Positions 13,382 to 14,105 of a DNA stretch of 14,105 nt are shown piece by piece. This stretch comes from DATJFQ01 sp035495555 (GTDB lineage: Bacteria > Acidobacteriota > Vicinamibacteria > Vicinamibacterales > 2-12-FULL-66-21). Under the pieces are notes generated by a model. It was not told where the DNA came from and searched no databases. It saw only the letters and a list, made by a program, of their open reading frames with translations. Within the stretch, counting starts at the first letter, position 1; each line of letters opens with the position of its first letter. The stretch covers positions 1-14,105 of the forward strand of contig DATJFQ010000018.1 in assembly GCA_035495555.1 (NCBI GenBank). Direction: 5' to 3'. The position numbers and the translations under genes are program-made.

Positions 13382-13963
13382 AAATTGATTGTCGGACTGG
13401 GGAACCCGGGCCGCGAATACCGGGACACGCGGCACAACGTCGGCTTCATGGTGGCGGACGAGATTGCGAAGCGTCACAATCTGGCGTTCGCGATGGCGCC
13501 ATCACAGGTTCCGGACGCCTTCGTGGCGAAGAAGTTCGGCGCGCCGTCCTTGATGGTGGCAAAGCCGCTGACGTTCATGAACAACAGCGGCGACGCGGTG
13601 GCGGCGCTGACGCGTTACTACGACGTACCCTTCGACGACCTGCTGGTCGTCGTCGACGAGGTGGCATTGCCGTTCGGGCGGCTTCGCGCCCGGGCGCGCG
13701 GGTCGGCGGGCGGGCACAACGGTCTCAAGTCGATGATTGCGCGGCTCGGGACCACGGAATTTCCCCGGCTTCGGTTGGGGGTGGGGCGCGGCGATGCGCG
13801 GCGAGATCTCGCGGATCACGTGCTCTCGAGGTTCGAGGCCGACGAACAGTCGGCGCTCGGAGAGTTCATCGCCAGGGCGGCGGACGCCGCCGAGATGTTT
13901 GCCGCGGAAGGCATCGACAAGGTGATGACGACGTACAACCCGGGCGCCACGGACCCGGACTGA
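13379..13963 (+). CDS. pth: Peptidyl-tRNA hydrolase
   Basis: Pth frees tRNA from peptidyl-tRNA that drops off the ribosome and is normally essential. The 194-residue sequence has all expected active-site parts: MKLIVGLGNPGREY with Asn9, RHNVGF with catalytic His19, TFMNNSG near residue 62, VVDEVALPFG holding the conserved Asp, and GSAGGHNGLKSM holding the conserved Asn. ATG 13379 matches the family N-terminus; TTG at 13373 would add two residues. There is no good Shine-Dalgarno site. The start codon is the end of an inverted repeat that could hide it in a long RNA hairpin. Neighbours rplY and rpsF match the common order in bacteria. Confidence 0.97.
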   Translation: MKLIVGLGNPGREYRDTRHNVGFMVADEIAKRHNLAFAMAPSQVPDAFVAKKFGAPSLMVAKPLTFMNNSGDAVAALTRYYDVPFDDLLVVVDEVALPFGRLRARARGSAGGHNGLKSMIARLGTTEFPRLRLGVGRGDARRDLADHVLSRFEADEQSALGEFIARAADAAEMFAAEGIDKVMTTYNPGATDPD

Positions 13964-13964
13964 T

Positions 13965-13999
13965 GACTAGCTCCTTGCTGCATTAGCAGCCGCTTAGTC
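13965..13999 (+). promoter_or_regulatory. Candidate S6:S18-binding leader structure of rpsF
   Basis: Between the pth stop and rpsF, GACTA (13965-13969) pairs with TAGTC (13995-13999). GC (13970-13971) pairs with GC (13992-13993) past a bulged T. An inner hairpin GCTGC/GCAGC (13977-13981 with 13986-13990) has loop ATTA. A CCG (13990-13992) lies on the 3' side at the asymmetric internal loop. A bulge-placed CCG next to a hairpin is the described hallmark of the rpsF leader element bound by the S6:S18 complex for feedback control. The match is by eye. The Shine-Dalgarno site starts four bases after the structure. Confidence 0.5.
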
Positions 14000-14012
14000 C
14001 AGAAGGAGAGCA

Positions 14013-14105
14013 ATGACTCGCAAGTACGAACTCGTGTACGTCGTGTCGCCGGACGCGACCGACGCCCAGGTCGCCGATCTGCATTCGCAGGTGGAGCAGA
14101 TTGCG
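14013..14105 (+). CDS. rpsF: 30S ribosomal protein S6 (partial, runs off the window)
   Basis: The visible 31 residues, starting MTRKYELVYVVSPDAT, match the first beta strand and helix of bacterial S6, which binds S18 on the platform of the small subunit. Family proteins are around 95-135 residues, so most of the gene is outside the window. The ATG at 14013 has a strong Shine-Dalgarno AAGGAG (14003-14008) four bases upstream, the clearest in this plus-strand block. It follows pth by 49 bases, a gap that holds a foldable leader. In most bacteria rpsR follows. Confidence 0.93.
   Translation, partial: MTRKYELVYVVSPDATDAQVADLHSQVEQIA

Overview
The window is GC-rich bacterial DNA from a Gram-negative organism. 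It carries lipopolysaccharide-core genes, an outer-membrane lipoprotein gene of the LolB type and the MEP isoprenoid gene ispE. No gene fixes the phylum. Degenerate 7-bp repeats between and inside housekeeping genes, weak or absent Shine-Dalgarno sites and the overall gene set make an Acidobacteriota member (Vicinamibacteria-like) my best guess, but this is an inference. Almost all of the window is ordinary core genome: there is no transposase, phage gene or CRISPR array.

Layout. (1) 1-267: the 5' part of a cold-shock protein gene on the minus strand, with a strong promoter and a leader holding a terminator-like hairpin. (2) 337-2853, plus strand: a heptamer repeat tract runs into the purH start codon; purH is followed by a YitT-family membrane protein gene. 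(3) 8066-2857, minus strand: a tightly packed operon of a Trm112-like zinc protein, a GT9 heptosyltransferase, an O-antigen-ligase-family protein, a heptose-7-phosphate kinase and a large GT-C-like membrane protein. Together these point to assembly of LPS core and attachment of surface glycan. (4) 8106-14105, plus strand: TPR protein, LolB-like lipoprotein, ispE, tRNA-Gln(UUG), prs, rplY (L25/Ctc), pth, rpsF (cut by the window edge). From recalled gene orders, lolB-ispE-prs is also found in gammaproteobacteria, and Pseudomonas keeps nearly the whole block.

How the genes work together. The minus-strand operon makes activated heptose, transfers it and ligates glycan at the envelope. The plus-strand block joins envelope lipoprotein sorting (LolB-like), precursor supply (IspE, Prs) and translation (tRNA-Gln, L25, Pth, S6). 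PurH consumes PRPP-derived intermediates, so purH and prs are metabolically linked though not adjacent.

The most unusual content is regulatory or repetitive rather than protein-coding. There are three tracts of degenerate 7-bp repeats, two of which end exactly at a start codon that lacks a Shine-Dalgarno site (purH, pth) and one of which lies in frame inside a membrane protein gene. There is also a 30-bp inverted repeat that can pair the pth start codon away, a terminator hairpin in the cold-shock leader, a near-symmetric divergent -10 region with a probably leaderless zinc-protein mRNA, a lolB gene without a standard start codon, and a candidate S6:S18-binding leader before rpsF. None of these amounts to a clearly new multi-gene system.
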